Assembly: GCA_907165065.1 (NCBI GenBank)
Contig: OU015523.1
Coordinates: 14,879,834-14,943,833 of the forward strand
Length of the DNA stretch: 64,000 nt
DNA from: Caprimulgus europaeus
Taxonomy: Eukaryota > Chordata > Aves > Caprimulgiformes > Caprimulgidae
Direction: 5' to 3'
In this document: one piece after another, positions 22,501 through 34,700 of the stretch
How the letters are laid out: every line of letters starts with the position of its first letter
Position numbering within the stretch: the first letter of the stretch is position 1
Made by a program: the position numbers and the translations under genes
Notes under the pieces: generated by a model
Told to the model about the DNA's origin: nothing
What the model saw: only the letters and a program-made list of their open reading frames with translations
The model's database searches: none

Positions 22501-25500
22501 AAGTTTTATACCATATCAAGTATAAAAATCACTACTGTGGGCAAATCTCAGCATCCCCCAGCTCTGTCAGTGTCCTCCCTCCTGCCCTGCAGCAGTCCTT
22601 GCTCTCCCAAAGCAGGTCAGGGACAGATCAGCCCTATAGCCTTGCACACACCCAGATACCTCCCTATCCATGGACACTTGCCTTTCTTCTGCTGGCTTCT
22701 GGGACATTTCTGCATCAATCAAGGCCAATCAAATGTCACGTTCTTCAGGAGTCCCTTGGGTAGTACAGGGTATCTAAAACCATACCACTGACAATCTTAT
22801 GAGTAGGCATCCAAACTAAGATTCCTTCTTCCCAAAATATAACTCTAGGGATTTTTTGCCATTTATTCTGAAGGAAACAGAGCTAGGTCCTAGGTCTCAG
22901 TGTGAAGATCTATCTGCTTTGAATTGAACTTGTTTGGAGCATAAAAAATAAGACTGCCCTCTGCTAAGGCAGGAGTAAAGAGGTCAATTGTAAACCACAC
23001 ATTTCACGTAGCAGATAACCAGCCCAACATTTCTGACAAGCTCTTGCCCACTGAGCAGTAACAAGTCCCACAGATGCTCGCAGGCACCTTTCACTTTAAG
23101 TCCATCAGAATGGAAATGCATATAGCCCAGCCATGTCTTTCCTTTTCAGCACAGGTGTATTTAAACCAGCACATGCTCGAAGAGAAGCCAATGGCTTGCT
23201 CAAGGCTCATGTAAATCCAAAAGGCAGCAGTAAAGACTGCAGTTTTCCAAGCTATAAGTGAGTATTTTTGAGAAATCGGGTGGAACGCTTCCAACAACCC
23301 AGAGTTCCTGCAGAGAAGTCCCAAAAGCTCCTCATTTTAACAATAATTCTGTAAGTGGATGCACTCCCCCACCTGCCACTTAAGAAGCCTAATCACATAC
23401 CAGATCCTCCGTTAGAGTTGGCCACTGCACAGCAAAGGAAAAGTTGGCAGTCATTTTCACTGAAACATAGCCTAAGCATCTTGAAACATTGCCACTAGAG
23501 TTTTCAGAGGGAAAAGAAAAAATAAGAGTCCTTTTGATTTCAAAACAGTTACTCTCCTCCTTGCATCTGGCGTCTCTTTTGTTTGTTAATCCAAACAAAC
23601 ACCTGACCTCTGCTCATATAAAACATGCTGGATTTTCTCTGATAGGAGCAAATCTCCACTGTGGCTGCAAACGGCTATTTTGTGTGGATATTTTGATATT
23701 CAATGGGAAAGATGGAGCCCCTCTTCCCACCTTTCTCAAAGTAATTACCAGCCATTGCTGTTGACAGAACTGCAGGGCCCTTCTCAGGTCACCGCAAAGA
23801 CTGTACTCTTACATCCTGTGATAGCAACTGATGGTGAAAAATTGCTGCTGAGTTAACCCAGATACTAGGCAGCCACCAGAGATCTCGTGCCACAGCCCTG
23901 TTATGGTACAGCACCATGGATCCAGGCAGACCTGGACCACACCTGGCAATGGATCCTCAAAGAGTGGGGTAGGTTGTGACCCACCTACTCATCTTAAATA
24001 GAAATGAAAGTGTTACGGTTAACCCAGGTGAGGAAGTGTCTATGGGTCACACTCCAGCTTTCTGAGCCAGAACTGAATCAGAACAGCCCTCTTGCTTCAT
24101 CAAAGGCATCAAAACAGGCAAAGCAGTAGGAGGTTTTGTTAACTGGCCAATGACTTGACTGACCAACGACTGCAAAGAAATGATAGCACACGTGTCTCTC
24201 CTGGATCTGAAAAAAGCATAAATTGCAAAAAACCACCCACACCTGAAAGAAACCCAAATCCTTCTGTAATGAGAGCATAGCCCCAGGTATGCCAGATAAT
24301 TTAAATGGAAGCAAAGCAAGTCCAAATTTCTACACCTGGTACCATGACCTGCAGACTGAAGACAAAGCAACCCCACAACACAGCAGTACGCCCTTGCTAG
24401 AAACTCAGCAGTGGCAAAATCGTTTGCTCAACTTGCAATATAGTTGTAGCTTTAGGCAGTCCAATGATTTAACCATTTAATTGTCTGGAATCATTGGCCT
24501 AAAATGAGTGTTCAATAAATCTGCCCCTTTATTAGGCCAGGAAGCTCCCTGAGTCCCCGTGGGTTAGAGCAGCCAGCAGACCTTCTTGCTCCAAAGCGAC
24601 GTGGCACTGCAGAACTGTATCAGTGCCAGAAACATCTCACAACCTCCTCCCAGGAGGGTTTGCTGAGGGCTTGATCCTTCAGGACGCAAGTCTTTATCTG
24701 AACAAGGGGTGAGAGTTGTGAAGTGGTAACTTTTTACCAATTTAGTTAAAGTGATGCTACCCATCCTCAGTCAGCACGCTCATACCATTTCAGTAGTGTT
24801 GTGTTTCTGTCTGTATAGGCAGATTCATAGTAAAGTAAAAATCAAAATAAGTCAGCCATGTGTGCCTCTATTACAGGGTCAATTTTAAAATTACACCTTT
24901 GGTTAAATGGGTGCAACTTTCTCATGTAGCCAAGCCCTGAGATCCCTTTTTAAGAATAGGTGGCACACCAAAAGCTATTTTCTTATGAGAAACCCCAGAA
25001 ATAAGTTTCAGGCCTCAGAGAGAAGGATTAATTTGCTAGTAATGAAAGTGACACACAGGGAAAATGTAAAATCAATCTTGTGTTTAAAGGCAGAACAACA
25101 TTGGCTCCACTTCCATTTTTTTTGCTCTCTCCCTTGCTTTCCTCCCCTCTCCCCACAGTGGCTTGTTACCACCAAGCATACATTATGCACATTACCCACA
25201 AGCCTCTACTCTGTTTAAATTAAAAAAAGAAACAGTGTTTTTAATCAATCTATTTGCACTCTTCTGCCACAACTCACAAAAGCAGTTTGATTTCTTTTCA
25301 TTGCTCTCAAGAGAGCTGAACACAGATGACTAAAAAAAAACCCATTGCAAACTAGTAATAATAGTAGCAATAGTAGTAATAATAACAGTGATCCCCCCTG
25401 ATAAAAAAAATAGTGGAAAGAAGAGGCACAACTGGCCAACCTGTAAGCAAAACACAGACTACATTAAAAAATAACAGGTCAGACTTAACCAAACCTCATT

Positions 25501-28500
25501 GATCTGGCTTGTTCTGACCTTGGACATCTCTCCCTTGCACTACCAACAGCTAAAATTAACTGCAAAACAACGGAGGGACTTTTCAATCCTATAAAAATCA
25601 GGTTGTCTGTCTGTGCTTTTTCTCCAATTCCTGGCAATTCTGCTAGTATGCATTTGGAAATGAAGTTGTTCTGAGAAATGCAGATCCTATCTTGGGTTTC
25701 ATATACTCTAAAAATTAAAAATAGCAGAGAAATGTTTAGCTGGTTTTGCCCATAATGAATCACAGCCATAATTAATTCTACCCTTCAGATCTTGGGAGTG
25801 CTAATTCTTTCCTTCTTTATCTAGTAAGGGAACAGGAGGAGAGGCAGACCATCACTTAACAAGACCGTACCATGCTGAGAACCCCTGCTCGGTTTTCTAT
25901 CCATAAACAATCTTATAGAGTGAAAAAACACCTTTTCTCTCTCCTTCTTCCACAGATGAAGAGAAAAGAACAATCTACCTAAGAAGGAACCTTGAAACAG
26001 AACCAGGATCGCCCCACTGCTGGACCCCTAAAAGAAGGAGCCCCTGTGGCCACAGGAAATGGTTCCTCAGTGCAGACTTTCTTCTGCCTCCTCCACCACC
26101 CTAAGGGCAGCACCCCACTTCTACATCTGAAATATTTCACATAATCTATATACCCATCTAGGGCAGTTACTGCTAGATGTATGTACATACTTTATGCTTC
26201 CAGACCTAAATATTCCCCAAGGCTCCCGCGTTTTAGATTCCCGGACTTACAGTTCCAGTGGTGCCAACACGGTGATATGTCTTTCTGCTCCAACCCAGAT
26301 ACATAACTTGTCCCTTTCGGCCATATCAAAGACATACACGGTACATTAATGCTAAATTATATTCACAGTTCAAACTGTGAAAAAGATTTACTATTCAAAG
26401 AAGTAAAGCCAGGGACCATATCCAAGATACAAATCTAGATGCTAGTTCAAAACTGAAACACGCAAGTATTTTGGGTTGTCAACACCTTAGGCTTTGGTTT
26501 ATGCTTATCTTTAGCCAAAATACTGCCATTTTCCCCTGCAGCTTTAAAAATGGAAGAGAGGAAGGGAAGATACTGGTTATCTTCCTAATTGCTTCTTTGT
26601 AGCAGCCATCTGCATAGGAAATAATGCTGGGATTTGCCACGGGCTTTAAGAGAATTAGATGCTCTCTACGCACAGAAAGTCACTGGCTCTGGATGGCTAA
26701 CTCCATTAGGCTATCTGGAAAATCCCAGCCAAGTAGCAACTCTCAGCAGTGCTGGGAAAAGGAAATGAGAAAGAGTACAACAGTCTAATGGCACCACTAA
26801 AAAGTAGTGGCTGTCCTCAGTATTGGCAGGTACTCTTTGAACTAGAGGAAGCACTATTTCAGAAGCAGCAAGGGAATGGACAGGCAGGGTGGGTGGAACA
26901 CACACAAGCACATTGCAGGGTATCTCCTGATTCTTGCTATCAATGTGTGGCATCAGAGGCCACAGACACACAAATTCTGACAGACACTGAGAAGAAATGG
27001 AGATGCCTGGGGACTTTTCAGGCTTGGGCTGTGTTTGGATACATGGATGAGTGACCACTAACAGACAGCAAGAGCTGCAGTGTTTTCCAGCCAGGGAGCA
27101 GAAGATGCCGTGCTGCAGAGCTCTCCTGCTGAAAAGCCTGAGACAGAAGAAGTCCCTGCAAGTAATCAGGAATAGCATCATCCTTGCCATGTTTGGAGTG
27201 TGCCATACAAGGGGTCTCTTCACATTACCTCTTCCCACCTAACAGAGCTAAAGTATCAGGCTCTGCCAGTGTGCACTGGGGAAAGAGCAGCTACCAGCTG
27301 GTGTAAGGGAAATGGGGGAACAGCAGGTCTAGGGTCAGCATTTCACCTGGTCAGTGTAAAGCCCAGGCAGTCAACAGGTGGTAAGTCTAGACTGCAGTGC
27401 AAACCACATGCAGGTCCAAATGATAAAAACTTGACAATGGTGGGGGGAAATGAAACCAAATAAAATGATTGTGTGGACAAGTTCATATTTTTCAAAGTGG
27501 TTAAAACTCCACCAAAAAGTACTTGGTTTTAAGAGGCTCAGTCCTTCAGCCATGAGGGTCTAGGCCAGCCAGCCACTGTGCCTATGTCACCAACACTGAG
27601 GTGCAAAAGGAGCAGATTTACAGAGCAAAATGGTGCTGGGCACCCTCTGTTTATCCTACATACACTGCAGAGGTTTTCTTGGGACTAGCTCTATTCAGGC
27701 CCCATGGGCTGACCATCACGGTGAGTCTGTGCATCTTCTGGTTCAGCTTCCCCTGAAAGGAAGATAGCCCAGAGACCTTCCTGCAATAGGAGGAACCAAA
27801 GAGATGACTGGGAGATAAGCTTCCAAAAGCACAGTCGGGATTCAAACTCAAATGCTAATGCAGCCATACTCCATACTACATGCTGCACTGCGCTTAGTAA
27901 GTGGTACATTTCTACATATAAAACATGATTCAAAATCAATTCCCTTTGTAATTATTTACGCCCAGGGTGGAGAGTTCATGAGAGTTGTCAATACTTCACT
28001 GTGCCAAGTGCAAAAAGAAATGTTACCACCTCTACTTATGGGCAGTAAAATCAGATTGGTTTCCAAGATCCTGACTTTTTTTGATTCTGGACATTCTCAG
28101 TATGACCTCTCCCACTGACTGACAGTTCATATGCCCACTACATTTCAGTGATTGCTGTTAAAGTCAATTTAACAAGAATAAATATTGAGCATCACAACTC
28201 CATTATTCTGTAATTTCCATGTCCACAAATTTATTGGAGCAGAGATTCCCATCATCCTCTGCCTCAAGGAACTTAATTCCCTCTCCTTTAAAAATCCTGA
28301 TTATAGACAGAAGACTGGTTGTGAAAGTGAGATGGCAGAAGAGATTCCCTGTGTGATTCACTCATTTTTTCAAGGCAAACGATGCTTTTCTCAAATGCCA
28401 GAAACATGGAGGTTCAACAGAGAAGACTCCATCTGCCTCATCCAGCATTCCCAGAAGAAACAATCCTGCCATTGGAAACAGGGATATTTCTGTTGATGAT

Positions 28501-31479
28501 GCATGAGGCAAAAGAAAATCACATTCACCTTTTGTTCCACTGGGTCAGTGAGGATAAGAGAAATAGGCAGCTCTTTACATCTGTAAGGTAAGGAGATGGG
28601 ACTGAAATACAGAGAGGTACACACTGCTGTGTGAGTGCACACTCACATAGTAAAACAGGGATTAAAGGATAAAAATCAGACCACCTACTGCTAGGGTTTC
28701 CTATAAAACAGAAACCCTTTAGGATCTCCTGAGCAGAGACAGAACTCCCACACACCCTAGGTTTATCCCTGACTGGCTGCAGGCCCCTGTTTCAGTAGCC
28801 TTAACCCACCCCAGCATGCACACCAGGGACTGGAGGTAGTTGGGAGTTTTCCTGTTCTCCTATGAGCAGAAAGTAGCCTGGATGCTCCTCTTATCTGGCT
28901 CCTGGAAGCTTTGGAAGAAAGGCTTGAGTAGCAAAGAGCTTCAGCTGTCTCCTCAAGATTTTTGAACAGCAGGTAGTTCAAAGAGACTGCTCAAGTCTGA
29001 AGCATCTATGGCATCACGGTTGAACACGAGAAGGAAAAGAAATGCTCTTTAGTGCATGGTCATGTGAAGCCTTTAAAAACCACACAGTATTTTCTCCCCT
29101 GCTGGGTTTCATTTCCTAGCAAAGAGCTATCATTATATATAGATACATAAATACCAGCTCATATTTTCACCCATCATTCACATTTCTAAATTCCCATGCC
29201 TACTGCACAAATGCTACCTCCCAAAGTTTTGCTATCTGATCACCATCATACACACATTCAGAGTGTGCTGCTGATATACGATGCACAGAATGGGCAAAAG
29301 CCTTCCCAGATGTCACTGTTAACCTCTGCTACACCCCCACCAATGCAGGACAACCCCAGCAATACAGGCTGATGGAGCCTTGCTGACACACTCTGGAAGG
29401 GCAGCCAAGAACTAGGCTTAGGGACAGATCCAATACATAATGAGTTTCAGAGTGCAGCTCACATTAATGCTCCTGAAGCTCTTAGTACCGTGAAAGAGCT
29501 CTGTGTGTGTATGTACGTACGCATGCACATGATGGAGGACTTGGCTCTATGTGTGAAGGTGAGAAATACGCCCTCCTTTTCTTTCTCCTCCACTCAGAAC
29601 CATTTAAGTAGCTGGATTTTATTTTCTTTTGCATTTCTCCTAGGTTTCCTTGGTTTGTGAAGTCCACAGGGCAACATTCAGAGCTCCAGAGCACAGCAAA
29701 GCCCATGGCAGAGGGCAGAATGGCTGGGACAGCCAGTACATTGCACACAATGCAGCTCAGTCTTTAACTGTATCAGCCTTCGTTATCTCAATCCTCAGCT
29801 TCGCACAGCTTTGGCAGTTCTCCTCCTCCTTCTATTTACATCTTTGTTCCTAAAGCTGTATCAAGGCACCTGGGGCTTTACCCACAGTGCCCCTGCTCCC
29901 TGAGCCCTGGGCTCCCTGCCCCTAGCTCTGCCAATAGCCCTAGCAAGGAGAGAGAGAATAGAGAAAACTCTGCTTTTTAGTTTTTTCTCTTTTATTTTCT
30001 TTTCTGCATCCTCTCGTGGATGAGTGGCTAACTGCCTGCAGCAGCTCTCACTCCTCTGTGGCAGCACACCACGCTGCCGAGCATTATTCACAGCAGACAG
30101 AAAGAGGATGGGGCAACTGTAGAGGGAAAGTAAGTGGAGAAAAATGAAAAGGAGTCAGCAAAGGACTGCAAACCAGTAGGTTCCAACAGACAGGAGAGGA
30201 GGGAAGAGCAGGGAGAGCTCTGAGTGGGGTGCTTATCCCTTAGTGCAGTCACAGTTACCATGCAACTGGGATCAGCAGAGCCATGAGGGGGATGCTCCCC
30301 TCCAGGAAAGCTGTGAGCTGCGCTCAGCTGGGCAGCTTCACATACAGCTCACTGCCACCATCACCTCCCCAAGCAGCCCAACCTGCTCCTCCATCTTCCC
30401 AGGCACCAGGATGTGCTGACACATCTCCTGCCTTGGCTGGCGGGCACGCCTTTGCCAGAGCCCTGCAGAGCTGCTGGGGGCTCAAGGCAGGGAAGCAGAA
30501 CCTTTTTGAAGTTCTAAGTGCTGCTGTTTGTGGCACCCCAGACAGAAAGAAACCATCAGCTGGTTTTCTTTCCTTCTTTAATAGGCTGCTCTGAGACAAT
30601 AAGAGGCTGCAGCACTGCGGAGGCAGGAGGCTCTCCCGTTAAGGGCTGTCTGCCCTGTGCTGGAGGATGGGAGTGCATCTCAACCAGGCGTTGTGTGGTT
30701 GATTGGACACAGCCTGCACCACACTGGGCTCCCCCAGGCTGGTGTCTGGGTACAGCAGTCCAGGGTAGAGAGAAATCCCTGCAGCACAGCGGGGTCAGCT
30801 AAGTGATGCCATTTGCAGAGGTGAGGGTGAAGAAATGGCTCCCTCTCTAGCACAAGGCAGCTGCTGGCTTGACACAGGCCATCAGCATGAGCCAAAACCA
30901 CAGCAACGAGGTGCCTGGAGAGACCAAGCCTGCAGTGCTGCTCTGAAGGCCCTTTTCCTATGTTAAGCAGCGAGAGGGGCTGACACCACCTCCAGTTTAC
31001 AGTCACTGTGCGGGGCAGGATGCCTTGGCCCACATCCACCCAGCCTCTCAGGTTTACCCCAGCATCTCTCGGACACTGGCTGCTGTGCTCAAAGCCCTTT
31101 TCCCTTTGTGGGACGGACCTCCAGCCACCAATTTGCCTTCCCTGCCCCCAGGAGATGGGGCAGGAGAGGGGGGATGTCAGCAGCAAGGTCCTCATGCTCC
31201 CACAGATGTACCTCTGTGAGGCTGCCCTGAGCTGGGTTCATCAGTGCTGCAGTGCACGTGGGCTGGTACGTGCCTCACCTCGGAGCTCCAGTCTCCCCCC
31301 ACCCCGGGGCTGACAGTCGGTGTCGAGCCCGAGAGGTGCTCCAGCCGAAAAAATCTAGGACACAGCAGGGGGCTGACAGGCAGGTGGAAGAAGAAACAGA
31401 TGTGGATTCGATGTGGTGTGAGGACTGTGTTTGACCTGCAATATAACTAACATCAAAATCAATCTACCCACTGTAGCTG
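19541..31479. other. Intron without recognised genes
   Basis: A long intronic stretch. It includes another pyrimidine-rich area at about 21590-21775 and a short degenerate AAT/AGT triplet run at about 25353-25388. The longest frame (minus strand, 26711-27238, 175 codons) shows no domain, conserved motif or splice framework. Positions 29860-31400 are more GC-rich, which accounts for several longer chance frames. Confidence 0.55.
22120..22275. promoter_or_regulatory. Candidate conserved non-coding element
   Basis: A repeat-free block with AAATTATTTATC and a GTCAGCGTAATT segment, then AT-rich sequence with intact-looking TATTTTATGCA. Its texture is like that of intronic enhancers, but nothing proves this from a single sequence. 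Confidence 0.2.
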
Positions 31480-31765
31480 GTTCTCCACCCCTTCGCTACC
31501 TCCCCCCTTGGACACATACAACAACATATTATTCCTTCCTCCCTCTGTCAGGCTCATCCACCTGTCTTTTTGCTGTATCTATTTACCCATCCTCCTTATT
31601 CCTCACTCGTATTTCTCTCCCCCTTTCAGCTTTTTTACTGTGTCTTTCTTTTCCCACTGTGCTTTATGGTTTCCACATTTTATTTCTCTCACCCCCCACA
31701 CCCCCTTATCTTTCAGCTGCCTCCGCTGTCCATCTCTTCCTTCATCATACTGGACCAGCATTCTG
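31480..31765. repeat. Pyrimidine-rich tract
   Basis: The plus strand is dominated by C and T, with few purines, across nearly 290 bases. All three plus-strand frames stay open for 89-121 codons at once, which marks composition rather than coding. Confidence 0.65.
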
Positions 31766-34700
31766 AGACAGCTAAATATCTACCCATCCTTCCATCCTTT
31801 CACTGTGACATGTATCTGTGTGGTGTATCTATTTATTAATTTCCTATATAGCAAATACCAGCAATTTTGTTAGCTTGCTTCTCCCTCCCTCTCCTCATCA
31901 TTATGAGAAAATAATGAGCAGGTTGGTCTATGTTACTGGTCAGGGGGAGGAAGGGAGAGAAAGGAAGGGCATGTGGGAGTAGCAAGCCAGGTGCCCTGGA
32001 TTGTTTGCCTGGGAAGTTCTCTCCTCTTCCTTCCTTGCCCACTGTGGCCTCATTTATCTAAGGATGTGGCTGCCTTTACTGTATATTATTAAAAAGCCTA
32101 AGAAAGCAATCATTCTGCAGAAGAGGAGGCAAGATAAACCACGAGGAACACAAGGGCTCTCTGCTAATCATTACCTGAGACTTGCCCAGGGCTGGCAGCT
32201 AGAAAGCAGGTTTATGATTGTCTCCCATGGCCCACAGTGTCTTACATGGGGATTTTTCAAATGCTTCCCTGGTTCTGGACGTTCAGAGGAAAAATAACAC
32301 ATTAAGCTAAGGGTCGAAGTAGGACATAAAAAAAAACCATGAAAAGTTCTAAGTTGGTGAGGGAGCTCCCACTACCTCTTCCAGCCTCCTGGTCCCACTG
32401 CATCAGTCACTGGTTTATTCCTGCTGCCATCCTTGTTTGTAGCCTCAGACCCTCTCCTGCAGGTCGGTACCACCACCACCAGTCACAGACATTGTCCCTG
32501 ATCCCATATTGTTTTCCTTCAGCCTGGTATGGCTTCGCTGCCTTCCTAATGCCCTTCCTATCCACGTTCACAAAGTGATGTCTATCATGGCAATCATTGA
32601 GAGCCCACCCTGAGCTCGCCTGTGCCATGTGTGCTTTGACAGTCTCCTTTAACCCTCTGCAAGTGCTAGTGCACACCTGCCAAGGAGAAAAGTGAACAAC
32701 GTACCTCAACACTCAGCGGTAGCTCAGCAGTTAACTTAGAGTTGACCAGGCAAAAACTTAAGATGTTAAGCAAAATATTTTTTATTCCCTCCTCTTAAAA
32801 TTGGCCTGAAACATCATGACAAGCATTATTTATCTTATTAAGTACACTACATTAACCTTGCAAATATGCTAATACGCAAAAGGCGCTGTCTTAGCAGCTT
32901 TTTAGAATAGGAAATTAACCACGTTCATCAGAAAGCTTTTAATTATTATTATTTTTTAAATGCTGGTGTAATGCAACAGTGCTCCTCCTGCCAGGGATGC
33001 CAGAGGAGAAGGATGAGGGACATACACCACCTTCCTCACAGCTGCCCCCCCGAAAAGATGGTGTGGGTATTCCCACCTGAGCTAGGCAGTAAGGAGCTGC
33101 TCTGCCTGACACTTTCATTCTTACGGGCTGTGACATCAGATGTGCAAGCAAGGAATGCTTGTTTATTCCTGGCCAGTCCAATTCTTTATGTCGTATTCCA
33201 TATGTATAGAGATTGATGGAAAGAAAGTCAGCACTGGAACTGGGAAGAACTGGAAGAGCAGGAAAGTAGAGAAGGGAAGATTCAGCTGAGTACCTTCACC
33301 GAGGTATTGCTCCAGCACTGAAGAGGATGTAGGTAGAAGTGCTGCATGCTGGGGAAGGATTGTAGACCAGTGAGGTTCCAGTAGCTCCCCAAACACCTGG
33401 TGCAAGTCCTGATCTAGGAGAGCACAGAGAGCCTGACAGCCATCTCGCTTGGCACTGGCTTTTGCAAATAACGTGCTTGGCTTGAGCAAGGTGTCTTGTC
33501 TCCCCGTGCAGTCAGTGGAAAGGGAGAAGTGCCCCAGGGGATCACTCATCCCAGTCTCAGGCCAGCACGAGGGCTCTCCTCTGTCAGTGCCTCAGGCAGA
33601 GAGCCCAGCTCGGACAACAGAGCCGGGGCAATGCCTGCATGTTTGAAACAGCCCCTTGCCGGTCAGGGTGACAGCAAGATGCACTCCTGCATCCTTGCAG
33701 CTGCTGGCAGCAGTTTGAGCTGGTGCCATCACAATTTCTTGTCCCAAGGACATGGGAACACTGTGTGGACACAGGCCAAGCACATCTCCTCTCTGCCTGA
33801 CGGCACTGAGCTGTGGCTGTAAGAGCTCAAGAGCAGCGTGGCAGAGCAATGGAGAGCATCACCACTGAAGACCCTTCTGAATCTCAGTGAGTGTATGCTA
33901 CTGATTCACAGCCCCTTCCCAGGGCTTGCCTTCAGCGTGGTCCTCTTGGTTCCTTTTGCCATGGTGACAGACATGCTCTGCTCCTCTGGCTGCCTACACC
34001 TCCTCCCTGATGAGAAGTAACGAGAACAATGTCTGCAAGCAAGGCTGGACAAAACCACCTCCCACTAGCGGTAAAGCTGTGATTCTCCCAGCTCATCCTG
34101 CTCAGGGCCTGATCTGGAGCGACTCATCCTCTCGCTGCCCTGCTGCAGTGAGGGCTGTGCTGCTGCTTCCTCCACCCTGACAGCCCTTCCTGATGGGACC
34201 CAGCGAGGCTTTGCTTCTGCAGCCCTTACCACGTGCTGGCTGCCACTGCTGCCTGTGGCTCTTCGCAGGGCAAGCTCAGCTCAGCTGGCGCAGGCACTGC
34301 AGCCACAAACATAATTTCTGACATTTCTGGGTTTTTTTTAGTGGTGGCGTTACTGTTGCAGGCTGAGGGCAGCTGCTCCCACAGCTGCTGCAGATTGCTA
34401 GTGCGCCTCAGCCAGCAACACCCAGGAGATAGGGCCAAGGAGCACAGCTCTGCACTGTCATGCCTACTATCTCTCTAAGCTTTTTAAAAGCTTTTACATT
34501 GGTTTTTTTTTTCCCTAAGTAAAATCTTAAGAGGGCAGATTTAGCCCAGTATCCAATGTCTTTCTGGAGTGTGCTCTGATAAAGAAAAAAAAATCATCCC
34601 CCGAGCAGCATAGAGGTGAGGGAGCTTATCCCATGCCACTGTGTGGGAAGTGTCACAGCAGGATAAGCCAAGGGAAATCAAAAGCTCAGAGATTTACCCA

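Noticed and set aside
26711-27238. 175-codon minus-strand frame, same strand as LSAMP
   Set aside because: No IgLON-like motif or other domain, no convincing splice sites at its ends; a chance frame in moderately GC-rich intron.
29508-29532. GT/ACGT alternating run as a Z-DNA element
   Set aside because: Only about 25 bases and interrupted; ordinary simple sequence.
30680-31195. 171-codon minus-strand frame
   Set aside because: Lies in a GC-rich stretch where stops are scarce, with overlapping open frames on both strands and no recognisable domain.
31508-31873. 121-codon frame with transmembrane-like hydrophobic stretches
   Set aside because: Plus-strand pyrimidine-rich DNA gives Ser, Leu, Phe and Pro codons in all three frames; parallel open frames show it is composition.
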